Position numbers and translations under genes: made by a program. DNA of 64,000 nucleotides, from NCBI GenBank assembly GCA_000526255.1, contig JAFS01000001.1:186001-250000 (forward strand), given 5' to 3'. Shown piece after piece: positions 32,571 to 42,097 of this stretch. Numbering within the stretch: the first letter of the stretch is position 1; each line of letters starts with the position of its first letter. The DNA is from Verrucomicrobia bacterium LP2A. GTDB lineage: Bacteria; Verrucomicrobiota; Verrucomicrobiia; Methylacidiphilales; Methylacidiphilaceae. The notes beneath the pieces were generated by a model. It was given only the letters and a program-made list of their open reading frames with translations, ran no database searches and was not told the DNA's origin.

Positions 32571-32738
32571 CTATTTGATCTCGCGATGCAGAGTGTACCG
32601 ACGCAGGAACGGGTTGAACTTCCGAAGCTCTACGCGGCTCGGCTTGAGCTTCTTGTTCCTCGTTCCGAAGTAGCGCGACGCGGGCTTCTTTTCCGCTTTG
32701 GCCTCTGTGCACTCCAAAATGACTTGTTCCCTGGGCAT
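32571..32738 (-). CDS. rpmG: 50S ribosomal protein L33
   Basis: A 55-residue basic protein with the L33 pattern: [41 protein letters not shown]. Only one Cys remains, so this is a zinc-free (C-minus) form. It sits away from the secE-nusG cluster where rpmG is often found. The start lies 31 bases from the divergent CHAD gene, so both promoters must be very compact. No ribosome site is visible. Confidence 0.88.
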   Translation of the reverse strand: MPREQVILECTEAKAEKKPASRYFGTRNKKLKPSRVELRKFNPFLRRYTLHREIK

Positions 32739-32769
32739 TGTCGGAAAAGATTAGGGGCGGAGTGGAGGC

Positions 32770-33651
32770 ATGTCAATGCGGTTCCACGGCGCCATGAGAA
32801 AGCCTACCGGCAGACCGAGGGCAGGGAGGGGGGCGGAGGACGACGACTCCGGGCAAAGGTGGGAAGCGGCGGTGCGGAGCCGGACCCGTGGCGAGGAGAG
32901 CGCGTCTGCGGTCGAGGAGGTTCACCAGATTCGTGTGCTCGCCAAGAAGCTTCGCGCCTATCTTCGGCTTCTTCGGGGAACCTTGCCGGAAAAGCTTCTC
33001 GAAAACGAGGAGAGGCGCATCAAGCGGATCTCGGTCGGTCTCAGTCCGGCTCGGGATGCGGCGATCTGCCGCCAGATCCTTCGGTGGCTGGTAGCAAAGG
33101 AAGGGAAGGAGAGCCGCCGGAAACGGCTGCGGGCTGCGCTGGAGCATCTTCCCGAGGCCGCCGGTGGGGAGCTGGAGCCGGGGGCGATCGCACGGGCAAA
33201 AGCGGGGATCGAGGCCAGGCGGCGGCGGCTCCTGAAGCTGATCGACGAACATCCGCCGCAAGAGCGCAAGCTCGAAGGGCTCTTGTGCAGCGAGTACGGG
33301 AAGAGTCGGCAAGGGATGCGGGAAGCACTCAGGGAAGGCAGCCCGGACGCCTTTCACCAATGGAGGAAGAGTGTGAAGCGCCTCGGCTATCAGACCGAAA
33401 TTTTTAGCACGTCCTCCCGGCGAAGCCTCGCGCGCCTGGAGCTGAAGTTCGTCCGGCTCGGCAAGCTTCTGGGGAAGCTGCAGGATCTGCGCGTTTTGAA
33501 AAGCCGGATCGAAGCGCATGCCGAGTCGGCGGAGCGGAAGCTCCTTCCGCTCCTCGACGACTGGATGGCCCGCTACCGGAAAGAGGCTGAGCGGGAAGGA
33601 GACGACTGCTTTCGCATGGCAAAGGCGAAGTTTCGCGCGCTTCTGGATTAG
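32770..33651 (+). CDS. CHAD-domain protein
   Basis: A 293-residue, strongly basic helical protein. Conserved His/Arg helices VHQIRVLAKKLRAYLRLLR and FHQWRKSVKRLGYQ are the two halves of a CHAD domain, which binds polyphosphate. No CYTH triphosphatase domain is attached. In-frame ATGs at 32776 and 32794 are alternative starts. The PPK2 gene 3.5 kb downstream makes a polyphosphate-related role plausible. Confidence 0.82.
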   Translation: MSMRFHGAMRKPTGRPRAGRGAEDDDSGQRWEAAVRSRTRGEESASAVEEVHQIRVLAKKLRAYLRLLRGTLPEKLLENEERRIKRISVGLSPARDAAICRQILRWLVAKEGKESRRKRLRAALEHLPEAAGGELEPGAIARAKAGIEARRRRLLKLIDEHPPQERKLEGLLCSEYGKSRQGMREALREGSPDAFHQWRKSVKRLGYQTEIFSTSSRRSLARLELKFVRLGKLLGKLQDLRVLKSRIEAHAESAERKLLPLLDDWMARYRKEAEREGDDCFRMAKAKFRALLD

Positions 33652-33688
33652 GCGCCGCTCCGCAGCGGCCGGGGCTCCCATGGGCCTC

Positions 33689-35041
33689 CTATTCGTGCTC
33701 TGCTGATACCGGCGTTGCGCGCGGATAGCGCAGCCCTCGCTCGATCTGTGGGAAGTCCGGATAGAGGAGATAGGCCTGGCGCGCTTGGGCAAAGGCCCGT
33801 TCGGAACTACGCCACTGCGCCGCGATTTCCCTCACGCTCTGATGCCGATTCAATTCCGTGAGGATCGAGGAGCTTCCATAGAGCTTGCAGAGCATCTCCT
33901 TGCCATTTGCCGACGCTTTGCGCAAGAGCGGCGGATGGGAGGCTTGGTTCAGCCGGGAAGCCAGATAGATCGCCAGAGCGGTAAGATTGGCGCTCGTCCG
34001 CGGGTTGATTTCCAAGCGCACGGCCCCGCCGTGTCCACCCTCGGGGACGGCCTGGACGCCGGCGAAGCCGAGCCGATCGATCTCGTGAGCCAGCGTAGAA
34101 GCGTCCAAGCCCCGACCGGACACATATTGGAAGGGGTACGGAGACCAGCCGATTCCCGCATCGGCACCGAGATCGCCCAGGAACCCGGTCACCACGTAGT
34201 AGAGCGGGGAGGTCGCCCAAGGAATATTGGGGGAGGTCCGAACCCAAGGCAGACCCGTGTCTTCCCAAACCATGTCCCGTCGCCAGCCCTCCATGGCGAT
34301 GACCTGGAGGGCGCAGGGATGGCGGACCCAGCCTCTCCGGTTGGCCATCCGAGCGATCTCCCCCGCAGTCATTCCATGGACATAGGGGACCGGGATGCGC
34401 CCGACAAAGGACTGCCAGGCCGGATCGACCAGCGGACCTTCGATCCTGCGGCCTCCCAGCGGATTGGGCCGATCGAGGACGAAAAAGGGGATGCCGAGCT
34501 CGCCTGCTGCGTCCATGGCTTCCACCATGGTGCTGATGTAGGTATAGCTGCGGCAGCCGATATCCTGAAGCTCGAAGACAAGCGCGTCGAGTCCCGCCAG
34601 CATGGATTGAGTCGGGTGGCGCGTGTCCCCATAGAGGGGATGGACGGGAAGGCCGGTCAGCCGGTCTCGGAGGAAGGAGACATGCTTTCCCGCGCCGATG
34701 TCTCCGGAAATCCCATGCTCCGGGGCAAAGAGGGCGACGAGCCGGACTCCCGGGGCGTGCTTGAGAACGAGACGGGTCGGTCTCCCGGCCGAGTCGACGC
34801 TTGCCGGATTGGTGATGAGTCCGATGCGTCTTCCTTGTAAGGCGGAGAATCGCGTGCGTTCGAGAACGTCGATGCCGAGCAGGACGGATGCGGCTTCCGC
34901 CCGCGCGAGCAAGGAGCCGATGAGGAAGAGGGCCAGGAGGAGCCCCGTATGCTTGACAGCGGAGGAGACGGGGCGATAGGCTGGCCGCGCTTCCGCTCGC
35001 GGCAACCGCGTACGATGATTGTTCCCCGTAAGGCGTCTCAT
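33689..35041 (-). CDS. Exported NamZ-like (DUF1343) exo-muramidase family protein
   Basis: About 450 residues of the DUF1343 family, whose Bacillus member NamZ removes terminal MurNAc from peptidoglycan fragments. An N-terminal signal segment (TGLLLALFLIGSLLARAEA) is followed by LLGIDVL, RIGLITNPASVD, LFAPEHGISGDIGAG, FELQDIGCRSYTYISTM, DRPNPLGG and PNIPWATSPLYYVVTG. The frame is open 101 codons upstream, but AGGAG eight bases before the ATG at 35041 supports that start. A role in wall recycling is inferred from the family. Confidence 0.85.
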   Translation of the reverse strand: MRRLTGNNHRTRLPRAEARPAYRPVSSAVKHTGLLLALFLIGSLLARAEAASVLLGIDVLERTRFSALQGRRIGLITNPASVDSAGRPTRLVLKHAPGVRLVALFAPEHGISGDIGAGKHVSFLRDRLTGLPVHPLYGDTRHPTQSMLAGLDALVFELQDIGCRSYTYISTMVEAMDAAGELGIPFFVLDRPNPLGGRRIEGPLVDPAWQSFVGRIPVPYVHGMTAGEIARMANRRGWVRHPCALQVIAMEGWRRDMVWEDTGLPWVRTSPNIPWATSPLYYVVTGFLGDLGADAGIGWSPYPFQYVSGRGLDASTLAHEIDRLGFAGVQAVPEGGHGGAVRLEINPRTSANLTALAIYLASRLNQASHPPLLRKASANGKEMLCKLYGSSSILTELNRHQSVREIAAQWRSSERAFAQARQAYLLYPDFPQIERGLRYPRATPVSAEHE

Positions 35042-35264
35042 CAAGGGCATCTCCTGTTCGTTCGGACGTCCCGCCAAAGGGCGATACGAGAGCGAACCGG
35101 CCCGCTTTTTCGTCGGGTCGTCGGCGAATGCGATCATCCTCGCTTCCCATCCTACCTCGCAAGGTCGATGTGAGCCACCGCAACTTTGCTCTTTCCCGAA
35201 ACGACCGGGCGGCCTCTTGCTCTCCGTCGGAATCCGATCCGTTCGTGGAGATCGATTCCACCCG

Positions 35265-37028
35265 ATGACGACGATCCCGAGTCCCCAGCGGGGTGGGCCG
35301 TCGGCGACGGCTGACAGTCCCTTGCTCGAAAAGCTCGCCGCCAAGGTCGCCTACTTTTCGATGGAGATGGCGGTGGACGAGAAGATTCCCAGCTATAGCG
35401 GAGGGCTGGGCGTTTTGGCGGCCGACACGCTCCGTGCCGCCGCCGGCTCGTTTCTTCCCATGGTCGGCGTCACCCTGCTCTATCGGCGGGGCTATTTCTT
35501 TCAGCGGTTCGACGCTCAAGGGTGGCAGCGGGAAGAAGGGGTCGTCTGGTCTCCGGATATGGTCTTATGCGAGCTCGGCGATCGGGTGTCGGTCGTTCTT
35601 GAGGGGAGGACCGTGCAGCTGCGCTCGTGGCTCTTTTGGATTCGTGACGCAGGCGAAGGAAGGATTCCAATCCTTTTTCTCGACACCGATCTCCCCGAGA
35701 ACTCCGAATGGGACCGTACCCTTTCGCATTTCCTCTATGGGGGGGATAGCCGCTACCGTCTCTGCCAGGAGGCGATCCTGGGCATCGGCGGGGTCCGCAT
35801 GCTGCGCAAGCTCGGGTTTGACCAGCTCGAGCTCTTTCACATGAACGAGGGGCACTCGAGCCTCCTCATTCTGGAACTTTTAGAGGAAGAGGCGAGGCGC
35901 TCCGGACGAACGGAGCCCTTCGCGGAAGACGTGGAAGCGGTGAGGCGCAAATGCGCCTTCACGACCCATACGCCCGTCTCGGCGGGGCACGACCGCTTTC
36001 CGCTGGAAATGGTGCGGAGGACGATCCGTCTGCCCGCGATCGCCGACAGCGAATACCGGGGCCGATTCTGCTGCGCGGGTGAGGTGAACCTCACCCATCT
36101 CGCCTTTCAATTCAGCCATTACATCAATGGGGTCGCCAAGCGGCACTCCGAGGTCTCGCGGGCTCTGTTCTATCCCGCAAGAATCGATTCGATCACCAAC
36201 GGCATCCATGTTCCCTACTGGACGAGTCCTCCCATGCAGGAGCTCTTCGATCGGCACATTCCCGGCTGGCGCGCCGATGCTTTCAGCATCCGGTATGCCA
36301 TTGCAATTTCCCTTGAGGAGATTCGGCGGGCGCACGAGGCGAGCAAGGCCGCCCTTCTGGAGTATGTGAACCGGGAGACCAACGCCGGGATGAGCATGGA
36401 AGCCCTGACCATCGGGTTTGCTCGCCGGGCGACCGCGTATAAGAGAGCGGAGCTCATTCTGACCGATATCGAGCGGCTCAAGCGGATGGCTCGGGAGAAG
36501 GGGCCGATTCAGCTCCTCTTCGCCGGCAAGGCTCATCCGCAAGACGACGAAGGGAAGCGGGCGATCCAGAGGATCATCCAAGCGCAACCCCTCCTTCTGC
36601 CGGACATCCGGATGGTCTATCTCGCCGAGTACGACCTGGCGCTGGCGCGCCTTCTCGTTGCCGGTGTCGACCTCTGGCTCAACACGCCGCAGCCCCCAAT
36701 GGAGGCTTCCGGCACGAGCGGAATGAAAGCAGCCGTCAACGGAGTGCCGAGCCTCTCGGTCCTTGACGGCTGGTGGATTGAAGGATGCATCGAGGGGGTT
36801 ACGGGCTGGTCGGTCGGGCCGGACCATTATCAACGGAACGAAAGCTCCGATGTCCGGCGGGATGCCGGCGATCTCTACGCCAAGCTCGACGACGTGATCG
36901 TGCCGCTCTTCTACGGGGATGCGGACGGCTATGCGCGCGTCATGCGGCAGGGAATTGCGCTCAACGGTTCCTTCTTTAACGCGCAGAGAATGTTGCAGCA
37001 ATACGTGCTCAAGGCCTATTTTGCGTAG
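35265..37028 (+). CDS. glgP: Alpha-glucan (glycogen) phosphorylase, short form
   Basis: A 587-residue GT35 enzyme that releases glucose 1-phosphate from glycogen or maltodextrin. It has AYFSMEMAVDEKIPSYSGGLG at the start, HMNEGHSSLL, THTPVSAGHD, and the PLP-lysine region EASGTSGMKAAVNG (Lys at about residue 488). It lacks the long N-terminal regulatory part of E. coli-type enzymes and fits the short Thermotoga-like type. The frame opens upstream at 35019, but homology begins just after 35265. It is divergent from the NamZ gene. Confidence 0.92.
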   Translation: MTTIPSPQRGGPSATADSPLLEKLAAKVAYFSMEMAVDEKIPSYSGGLGVLAADTLRAAAGSFLPMVGVTLLYRRGYFFQRFDAQGWQREEGVVWSPDMVLCELGDRVSVVLEGRTVQLRSWLFWIRDAGEGRIPILFLDTDLPENSEWDRTLSHFLYGGDSRYRLCQEAILGIGGVRMLRKLGFDQLELFHMNEGHSSLLILELLEEEARRSGRTEPFAEDVEAVRRKCAFTTHTPVSAGHDRFPLEMVRRTIRLPAIADSEYRGRFCCAGEVNLTHLAFQFSHYINGVAKRHSEVSRALFYPARIDSITNGIHVPYWTSPPMQELFDRHIPGWRADAFSIRYAIAISLEEIRRAHEASKAALLEYVNRETNAGMSMEALTIGFARRATAYKRAELILTDIERLKRMAREKGPIQLLFAGKAHPQDDEGKRAIQRIIQAQPLLLPDIRMVYLAEYDLALARLLVAGVDLWLNTPQPPMEASGTSGMKAAVNGVPSLSVLDGWWIEGCIEGVTGWSVGPDHYQRNESSDVRRDAGDLYAKLDDVIVPLFYGDADGYARVMRQGIALNGSFFNAQRMLQQYVLKAYFA

Positions 37029-37111
37029 GCGCCCCATCGCAAGACCCGGAGCCGCGACCAATTCGTATTGGTTGATCCGATTCGGGGAAGAGAGAGCGGG
37101 CGAGGACGAAG

Positions 37112-37984
37112 ATGCGTGCTTCCGATTTTGCGGTCACGTGGAAAGAGGCGAATCCGTTGCGCGGGAGGGATCCCAGCGACACGTCCGGATTTCGTTCGAA
37201 GGAAGAGGCTAGGGAGAAGCTCGAATCGGATGTGAGCAAGCTCGCAGAGCGGCAAGAGGTTTTCTTCGCCGCGCGGTCGTTCGCTCTGCTGGTCGTCCTC
37301 CAGGGCATGGACTCTTCGGGCAAGGACAGCCTGATCCGGCATGTTCTCTCGGGGCTCAATCCGCAAGGAGTCGAGGTAGCGAGCTTTCGCCGGCCGACCG
37401 AGGAAGAGGCGGCTCACGACTACCTCTGGCGTTGCGGGAGGCGGCTTCCGGAAAGGGGAAGGATCGGGATCTTCAATCGCTCCTACTATGAGGAGGTGCT
37501 GGTCGTCCGGGTCCATCCGAACCTTCTGCCGGCCGAGGACGTGCGAAAGCGGGCGACGAGCCCGACCTTCTGGTCCGACCGGTACGAGGATATCCTGTCC
37601 TTTGAGCGGCATCTCTTTCGTTCGAGCACGATCATCGTCAAATTTTTTCTCCATCTTTCCCGAAGAGAGCAGGCCAAGCGCCTTCTTGACCGAATCGACC
37701 GGCCCGAGAAGCGGTGGAAGTTTTCCTTGGCGGACGTCCAGGAACGAGAACGGTGGCACGAGTACGAAAGGGCCTACGAAGAGATGCTTGCGGCCACGAG
37801 CGTGTCGCACGCTCCCTGGTACGTCCTTCCCGCGGATCACAAGTGGGTTACGCAGCTGGCGGCGGCGAGCATTCTGCTCGAACGGCTGGAGGAGCTGAGG
37901 CTGCAGTATCCGGAGCCACGATCGGATATCGAAGCGGAGGCGAACCAGGCAAAGGAGATCTTGAAGCGTGAGCTCGATCACTAA
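37112..37984 (+). CDS. ppk2: Polyphosphate kinase 2 family protein
   Basis: A 290-residue PPK2 protein that transfers phosphate between polyphosphate and nucleotides. Walker A is GMDSSGKDS (residues 65-73), and the Walker B/lid region is RIGIFNRSYYEEVLVVRVHP followed by FFLHLSRREQAKRLLDRID. The single-domain form and the PEKRWKFSLADVQER motif suggest the class that phosphorylates nucleoside mono- or diphosphates, but the class cannot be fixed by eye. It overlaps fumC by 17 bases. Confidence 0.9.
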   Translation: MRASDFAVTWKEANPLRGRDPSDTSGFRSKEEAREKLESDVSKLAERQEVFFAARSFALLVVLQGMDSSGKDSLIRHVLSGLNPQGVEVASFRRPTEEEAAHDYLWRCGRRLPERGRIGIFNRSYYEEVLVVRVHPNLLPAEDVRKRATSPTFWSDRYEDILSFERHLFRSSTIIVKFFLHLSRREQAKRLLDRIDRPEKRWKFSLADVQERERWHEYERAYEEMLAATSVSHAPWYVLPADHKWVTQLAAASILLERLEELRLQYPEPRSDIEAEANQAKEILKRELDH

Positions 37985-39401
37985 GGATGCGGCTGCGGAA
38001 ACCCCGTTGCGGCAGGAGACGGACAGCTTGGGATCCATCTCCGTTCCGGCCGATCGCTATTACGGGGCGCAGACCGCGCGCTCGCTCATCCATTTTGCGA
38101 TCGGGGCGGAGCGGATGCCGGTCGAGGTGACTCGGGCGCTGGCGCTGCTGAAGAAGGCGGCGGTGCTGGTCAACCAGGACCTGGGAGTCCTTTCCGGGGA
38201 GAAAGCCAAATGGATCGTCGTGGCCGCAGAGGAGGTGCTGGCGGGAAAGTTTGACGACGAGTTTCCCTTGCGGGTTTGGCAGACCGGGAGCGGCACGCAA
38301 TCCAACATGAATTGCAACGAGGTGATCGCGGGCCGCGCCAATGAGTTGGCCGTGGGGAGACGGGGAGGGAAGACTCCGATCCATCCCAACGACGATGTCA
38401 ATCGGTCGCAGTCTTCGAACGATGCTTTCCCTTCTGCCATGCATCTGGCTGTCAGTCTTGCGCTCCACCATGGGCTCTGTCCGGAATTGGAGCGGATGCT
38501 CGATTGCCTGCGGCGACGGAGCCGGGAGTTCTCGGGGATCGTGAAGATCGGCCGGACGCACCTGATGGATGCGGTACCGCTCACGCTCGGGCAGGAGTTC
38601 GGGGGATATGTGGGGCAGCTCGAGCTGGCGCTGGCCGACCTCCACGGTCGGATGACTCCTCTCTACGGGCTGGCGATCGGGGGCACGGCCGTGGGCACGG
38701 GGCTCAATGCGCCCGCCGGCTTTGCGCAAGGAGTCTGCGCCAAGCTGGCGGAGTGGACGGGATTACCCTTCTTCTCCGCTCCCAACAAGTTTGCCGCCTT
38801 GGCTTCCCATGAGCCTCTCTTGGCCGTCAGCTCTTCCCTGCGCAATCTGGCGGCTTCGCTTCTCAAGCTGGCTAACGACATCCGCTGGATGGGCTCGGGT
38901 CCGCGCTGCGGCCTCTCCGAGCTGCGCCTGCCGGAAAACGAGCCTGGATCGTCGATCATGCCGGGAAAGGTCAATCCGACGCAATCGGAGGCGCTGGCGA
39001 TGGTCTGCGTCCAGGTCATGGGCGCGGATGCGGCGGTCGGGTTTGCGGGCTCGCAGGGGAATTTCGAGCTCAACGTGTTCAAGCCGATGATCGTATTGAA
39101 CGTCTTGAGCGCCATTCGCCTTTTGAGCGATTCCTGCCGATCTTTCCGGGTCTTTTGCCTCGAAGGGCTGCAGCCGAATTTGGATGTGCTCCGCAGCGAG
39201 GTGGAGCGGTCGTTGATGCTTGTTACCGCACTCACGCCGCGGCTGGGTTACGACCGAGCGGCGAAGATTGCGCAGCAGGCCTATCGCGAGCGGAAGACCA
39301 TTCGGGAAGTTTGCGTAGGGGAGGGTCATTTGTCCGTGGAGGAGTTTGACGCACTGATCCGGCCCGAAGCGATGGTCGGCAACGGAGGAGCGGAGGGGTG
39401 A
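37968..39401 (+). CDS. fumC: Fumarate hydratase class II
   Basis: A 477-residue iron-free fumarase of the TCA cycle. Family blocks are TGSGTQSNMNCNEV, NDDVNRSQSSNDAFPSAMH, GRTHLMDAVPLTLGQEF and the catalytic-loop signature GSSIMPGKVNPTQSEAL. The GTG start gives MSSITKD and overlaps ppk2; AAGGAG lies 11 bases upstream. It begins a tightly packed run fumC-rfaE2-purN-xseA with overlaps of a few bases. Confidence 0.94.
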   Translation: MSSITKDAAAETPLRQETDSLGSISVPADRYYGAQTARSLIHFAIGAERMPVEVTRALALLKKAAVLVNQDLGVLSGEKAKWIVVAAEEVLAGKFDDEFPLRVWQTGSGTQSNMNCNEVIAGRANELAVGRRGGKTPIHPNDDVNRSQSSNDAFPSAMHLAVSLALHHGLCPELERMLDCLRRRSREFSGIVKIGRTHLMDAVPLTLGQEFGGYVGQLELALADLHGRMTPLYGLAIGGTAVGTGLNAPAGFAQGVCAKLAEWTGLPFFSAPNKFAALASHEPLLAVSSSLRNLAASLLKLANDIRWMGSGPRCGLSELRLPENEPGSSIMPGKVNPTQSEALAMVCVQVMGADAAVGFAGSQGNFELNVFKPMIVLNVLSAIRLLSDSCRSFRVFCLEGLQPNLDVLRSEVERSLMLVTALTPRLGYDRAAKIAQQAYRERKTIREVCVGEGHLSVEEFDALIRPEAMVGNGGAEG

Positions 39402-39880
39402 GGGCGGGCGCGGCTGGGTTCGTCCCGATGACGGAAGTTCCTCGCATTCGAACGGAGTTCGAGGGAAAAAGGATCGTCGTGACCAATGGGTGCTTCGACC
39501 TGCTGCACGTTGGACATCTCCGCTGCCTCGCCTTTGCTCGATCGCTCGGGGATCTGCTCTGGGTAGGGATCAACGACGACCAATCCGTGCGATCGCAAAA
39601 AGGCGAGAATCGGCCGATTCACCCGGCGTCGGAAAGAGCGGAGCTCCTCGCCGGTCTGCGGCCGGTCGATCTCGTGACGGTCTTCTCGGGTAGACGGGCA
39701 ACCGCGTTTCTCCAGGCGGCTCGGCCGTCGGTGTACATCAAAGGGGGCGACTACCGGCAGGAGACTCTCGATGCCGAAGAGAGGCGAGCCTTGGAAAGCA
39801 TGGGAGTCGAGATTCAATTTTTCCCGCTGGTCGAAGGAAGGTCGACCAGTGCTGCCTGGGAGGCTTGGCAAAAGGGATGA
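39398..39880 (+). CDS. rfaE2: D-glycero-beta-D-manno-heptose 1-phosphate adenylyltransferase
   Basis: A 160-residue nucleotidyltransferase equivalent to the C-terminal half of E. coli HldE. It has VVTNGCFDLLHVGHLRCL (the HxGH motif), NRPIHPASERAELLAGL and YIKGGDY. It makes ADP-heptose for the LPS core, which implies a separate kinase gene elsewhere. The GTG overlaps the fumC stop by four bases and follows GGAGG-type sites; an ATG ten codons later is the alternative start. Confidence 0.9.
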   Translation: MRAGAAGFVPMTEVPRIRTEFEGKRIVVTNGCFDLLHVGHLRCLAFARSLGDLLWVGINDDQSVRSQKGENRPIHPASERAELLAGLRPVDLVTVFSGRRATAFLQAARPSVYIKGGDYRQETLDAEERRALESMGVEIQFFPLVEGRSTSAAWEAWQKG

Positions 39881-40488
39881 GTTCCGAGCCCAAAGTGACG
39901 CTGGGCGTCCTCGGGTCGGGGCGCGGAACCAACTTTGCCGCGATCCAGGACGCAATCGCTTCGGGACGGCTTTCCGCATCGATTTCCGTCGTCATCAGCG
40001 ATCGTGAGGATGCCCCGATCCTGGAGCTAGCGCGAGAAGGGAAGATCCCAACGGCGGTCTTGCGGAGAGGAAGGTTCCGAACCTGGCTCGAGCCCGACAT
40101 CGAAGAAGAGCTCGCCCAGTGCCTTCGGCGCTTCCGGGTCGATCTGGTGGTTCTCGCCGGGTTCATGCGGGTTCTCAAGGGGCCGCTCCTGACCGCTTAT
40201 CGAGGAAGAATCCTTAATATTCATCCTTCCCTCCTCCCGGCCTTCAAAGGGAAGGAAGCCTGGAAGCAGTCGTTGGAGGCGGGAGCATCCGAGGCGGGAT
40301 GTACGGTCCACTGGGTGGAACCCGAGGTCGACAGCGGGCCGATCCTCGGGCAGGCGCGGGTCCCCGTCCTGTCCGGAGATACGCCCGAAAGCCTGCACGC
40401 ACGCATTCAGGAGGCCGAGCACCGTCTCTACCCGGAGGTCATTCAGAGCGTGATCGATCGTAAGCTATGGCTGGCGATCCACTCATAG
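39877..40488 (+). CDS. purN: Phosphoribosylglycinamide formyltransferase
   Basis: A 203-residue folate-dependent GAR transformylase of purine synthesis. It has LGSGRGTNFAAIQDAI, VLAGFMRVL, RILNIHPSLLPAFKG (with the catalytic Asn/His) and TVHWVEPEVDSGPILGQ (with the Asp). The ATG overlaps the rfaE2 stop by four bases. It uses 10-formyl-THF, which the folD gene at 55 kb helps to supply. It overlaps xseA by 22 bases. Confidence 0.93.
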   Translation: MSSEPKVTLGVLGSGRGTNFAAIQDAIASGRLSASISVVISDREDAPILELAREGKIPTAVLRRGRFRTWLEPDIEEELAQCLRRFRVDLVVLAGFMRVLKGPLLTAYRGRILNIHPSLLPAFKGKEAWKQSLEAGASEAGCTVHWVEPEVDSGPILGQARVPVLSGDTPESLHARIQEAEHRLYPEVIQSVIDRKLWLAIHS

Positions 40489-41849
40489 AAGAGCAGGAGC
40501 TCGACTTCTGGGGGCAGACGAGGGCTGAGACCGCAGCCGCCAGGGAGAGCGTTGAGAAGCCTCTTTCGGTCAGCGAATTGAACCGGAAGGTGCGCTCCCT
40601 CCTCGAGGCGGGCTTCCCCCAAGTATGGGTGGAGGGGGAGGTCTCGAACCTTCGGAGCCCGAGCTCGGGCCACGTCTATTTCACCCTCAAGGACGAGCAG
40701 GCGGTCATCCAGATCGTCCTTTTCCGTTCCGATGCGGCCTCTTTGTCGGTTCGGTTGCGGGAGGGCTTGGCCGTCGTCGTTCGAGGGCGGTTGACCGTGT
40801 TCGAGGCTCGCGGACAGTACCAGATCATCGCTGCGGACGTTCAGGCGCGAGGGGAAGGGGCGCTGCTCGAGCGGCTGGAGGCGCTCAAGAGAAAGCTGGC
40901 CGCCGAGGGGCTCTTTGACCCTTCCCGCAAGAGAAGTCTCCCCGCCTTCCCGGAAAAGGTCGGCTTGGTTACCTCCCTTAAGGGAGCGGTGATTCAAGAC
41001 TTTCTTCGCATCTTGGAGCGAAGGGCGCCGGGGCTCGAGATTTGCGTACGGGATGTACCGGTGCAGGGAGCGCTGGCGGCCCGCGCGATTGCTGCGGCGA
41101 TCCGCGCCTTCGCCGGCCCACCGACGGTCGACGTTTTGGTCATCGCTCGCGGCGGGGGCAGTCTCGAGGATCTTTGGCCCTTCAACGAGGAGGTCGTTGC
41201 CCGTGCTCTCGTCGAGTGCCCCGTGCCCACCGTCTCGGGGGTCGGTCACGAAACCGATTTTACGATTGCCGACTTGGCCGCCGATTTGAGGGCGCCCACC
41301 CCCTCCGCCGCGGCGGAGCTGATTGCCCGCGACTGGAACGACTGGCGAGCGGAGGTGGCGCAGCTCCGAAAGAGGGGGGAGCGAGCCGTGGCGCGAGTGC
41401 TGGAGCTCGCTCGGGAGCGGCTGGCACGACTGGCCGGCAGCCCATTCTTCCATGAGCCCTCTCGTCTGATCCTGCGCTGGCAGCAGATCGTCGATGAGGA
41501 GGAAGAGGAGCTTGGGCGCTCGCTTCAGCGAGCGGTGGCGCTCAAGAGGGAGCGGTGGGAATATCTGGTGCGCCATTGGAAGGCTCTCCGGTGCGAGGAG
41601 CAGATCCGACGCCGCTCGGAGCAGGTCGGCCAATGGGCGGCGCGGCTGGCCGCTCTGAGTCCGGAGGCGACATTGCAGCGGGGATATGCGATTGCTTTCG
41701 ACGAACAAGGCGGTATTCTGCGGCAAGCCACTCCCGATCTGATCGGCAGAGAGGTGCGGGTTCGACTCGCCTCCGGGCGCTTCGACTCGCAGGTCCTCCG
41801 CCTCCCGCCGGAGGATTTGCAGGCGAGAAGGGACGGGGAGCCGAGCTGA
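40467..41849 (+). CDS. xseA: Exodeoxyribonuclease VII large subunit
   Basis: A 460-residue nuclease subunit. An N-terminal OB-fold (VWVEGEVSNLRSPSSGHVYFTLKDEQAVI) precedes the catalytic domain with VGLVTSLKGAVIQDF, VLVIARGGGSLEDLWPFNEE and GVGHETDFTIADLAADLRAPTPSAAAEL, and then a coiled-coil tail. No xseB follows; the next feature is tRNA-Thr. The N-terminal ~30 residues before the OB-fold are longer than usual. Confidence 0.93.
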   Translation: MAGDPLIEEQELDFWGQTRAETAAARESVEKPLSVSELNRKVRSLLEAGFPQVWVEGEVSNLRSPSSGHVYFTLKDEQAVIQIVLFRSDAASLSVRLREGLAVVVRGRLTVFEARGQYQIIAADVQARGEGALLERLEALKRKLAAEGLFDPSRKRSLPAFPEKVGLVTSLKGAVIQDFLRILERRAPGLEICVRDVPVQGALAARAIAAAIRAFAGPPTVDVLVIARGGGSLEDLWPFNEEVVARALVECPVPTVSGVGHETDFTIADLAADLRAPTPSAAAELIARDWNDWRAEVAQLRKRGERAVARVLELARERLARLAGSPFFHEPSRLILRWQQIVDEEEEELGRSLQRAVALKRERWEYLVRHWKALRCEEQIRRRSEQVGQWAARLAALSPEATLQRGYAIAFDEQGGILRQATPDLIGREVRVRLASGRFDSQVLRLPPEDLQARRDGEPS

Positions 41850-41879
41850 GAATCTTTTTCTTTCGGGGCAATGGCAAGC

Positions 41880-41908
41880 TTGACATTCGCGGCTCGGTCG
41901 GCAATGGT
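41880..41908 (+). promoter_or_regulatory. Candidate promoter of tRNA-Thr and tuf
   Basis: A perfect TTGACA (41880-41885) lies 55 bases before the mature tRNA-Thr. The -10 at 17-base spacing (AATGGT) is poor, so only the -35 is convincing. The gap between xseA and the tRNA is the natural place for this promoter. Confidence 0.45.
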
Positions 41909-41962
41909 TATCGTTCTCTCAAGGATGGGGTTTTGTCCCAAAAGAAGGGGAAACGGCGATTG

Positions 41963-42034
<72 letters not shown>

Positions 42035-42097
42035 CGGCCGCGAGGAAAGCAGTTTGATGAATCGGAAGGTTTAAGAAGAAGGAAGCGAGGAGTATTC

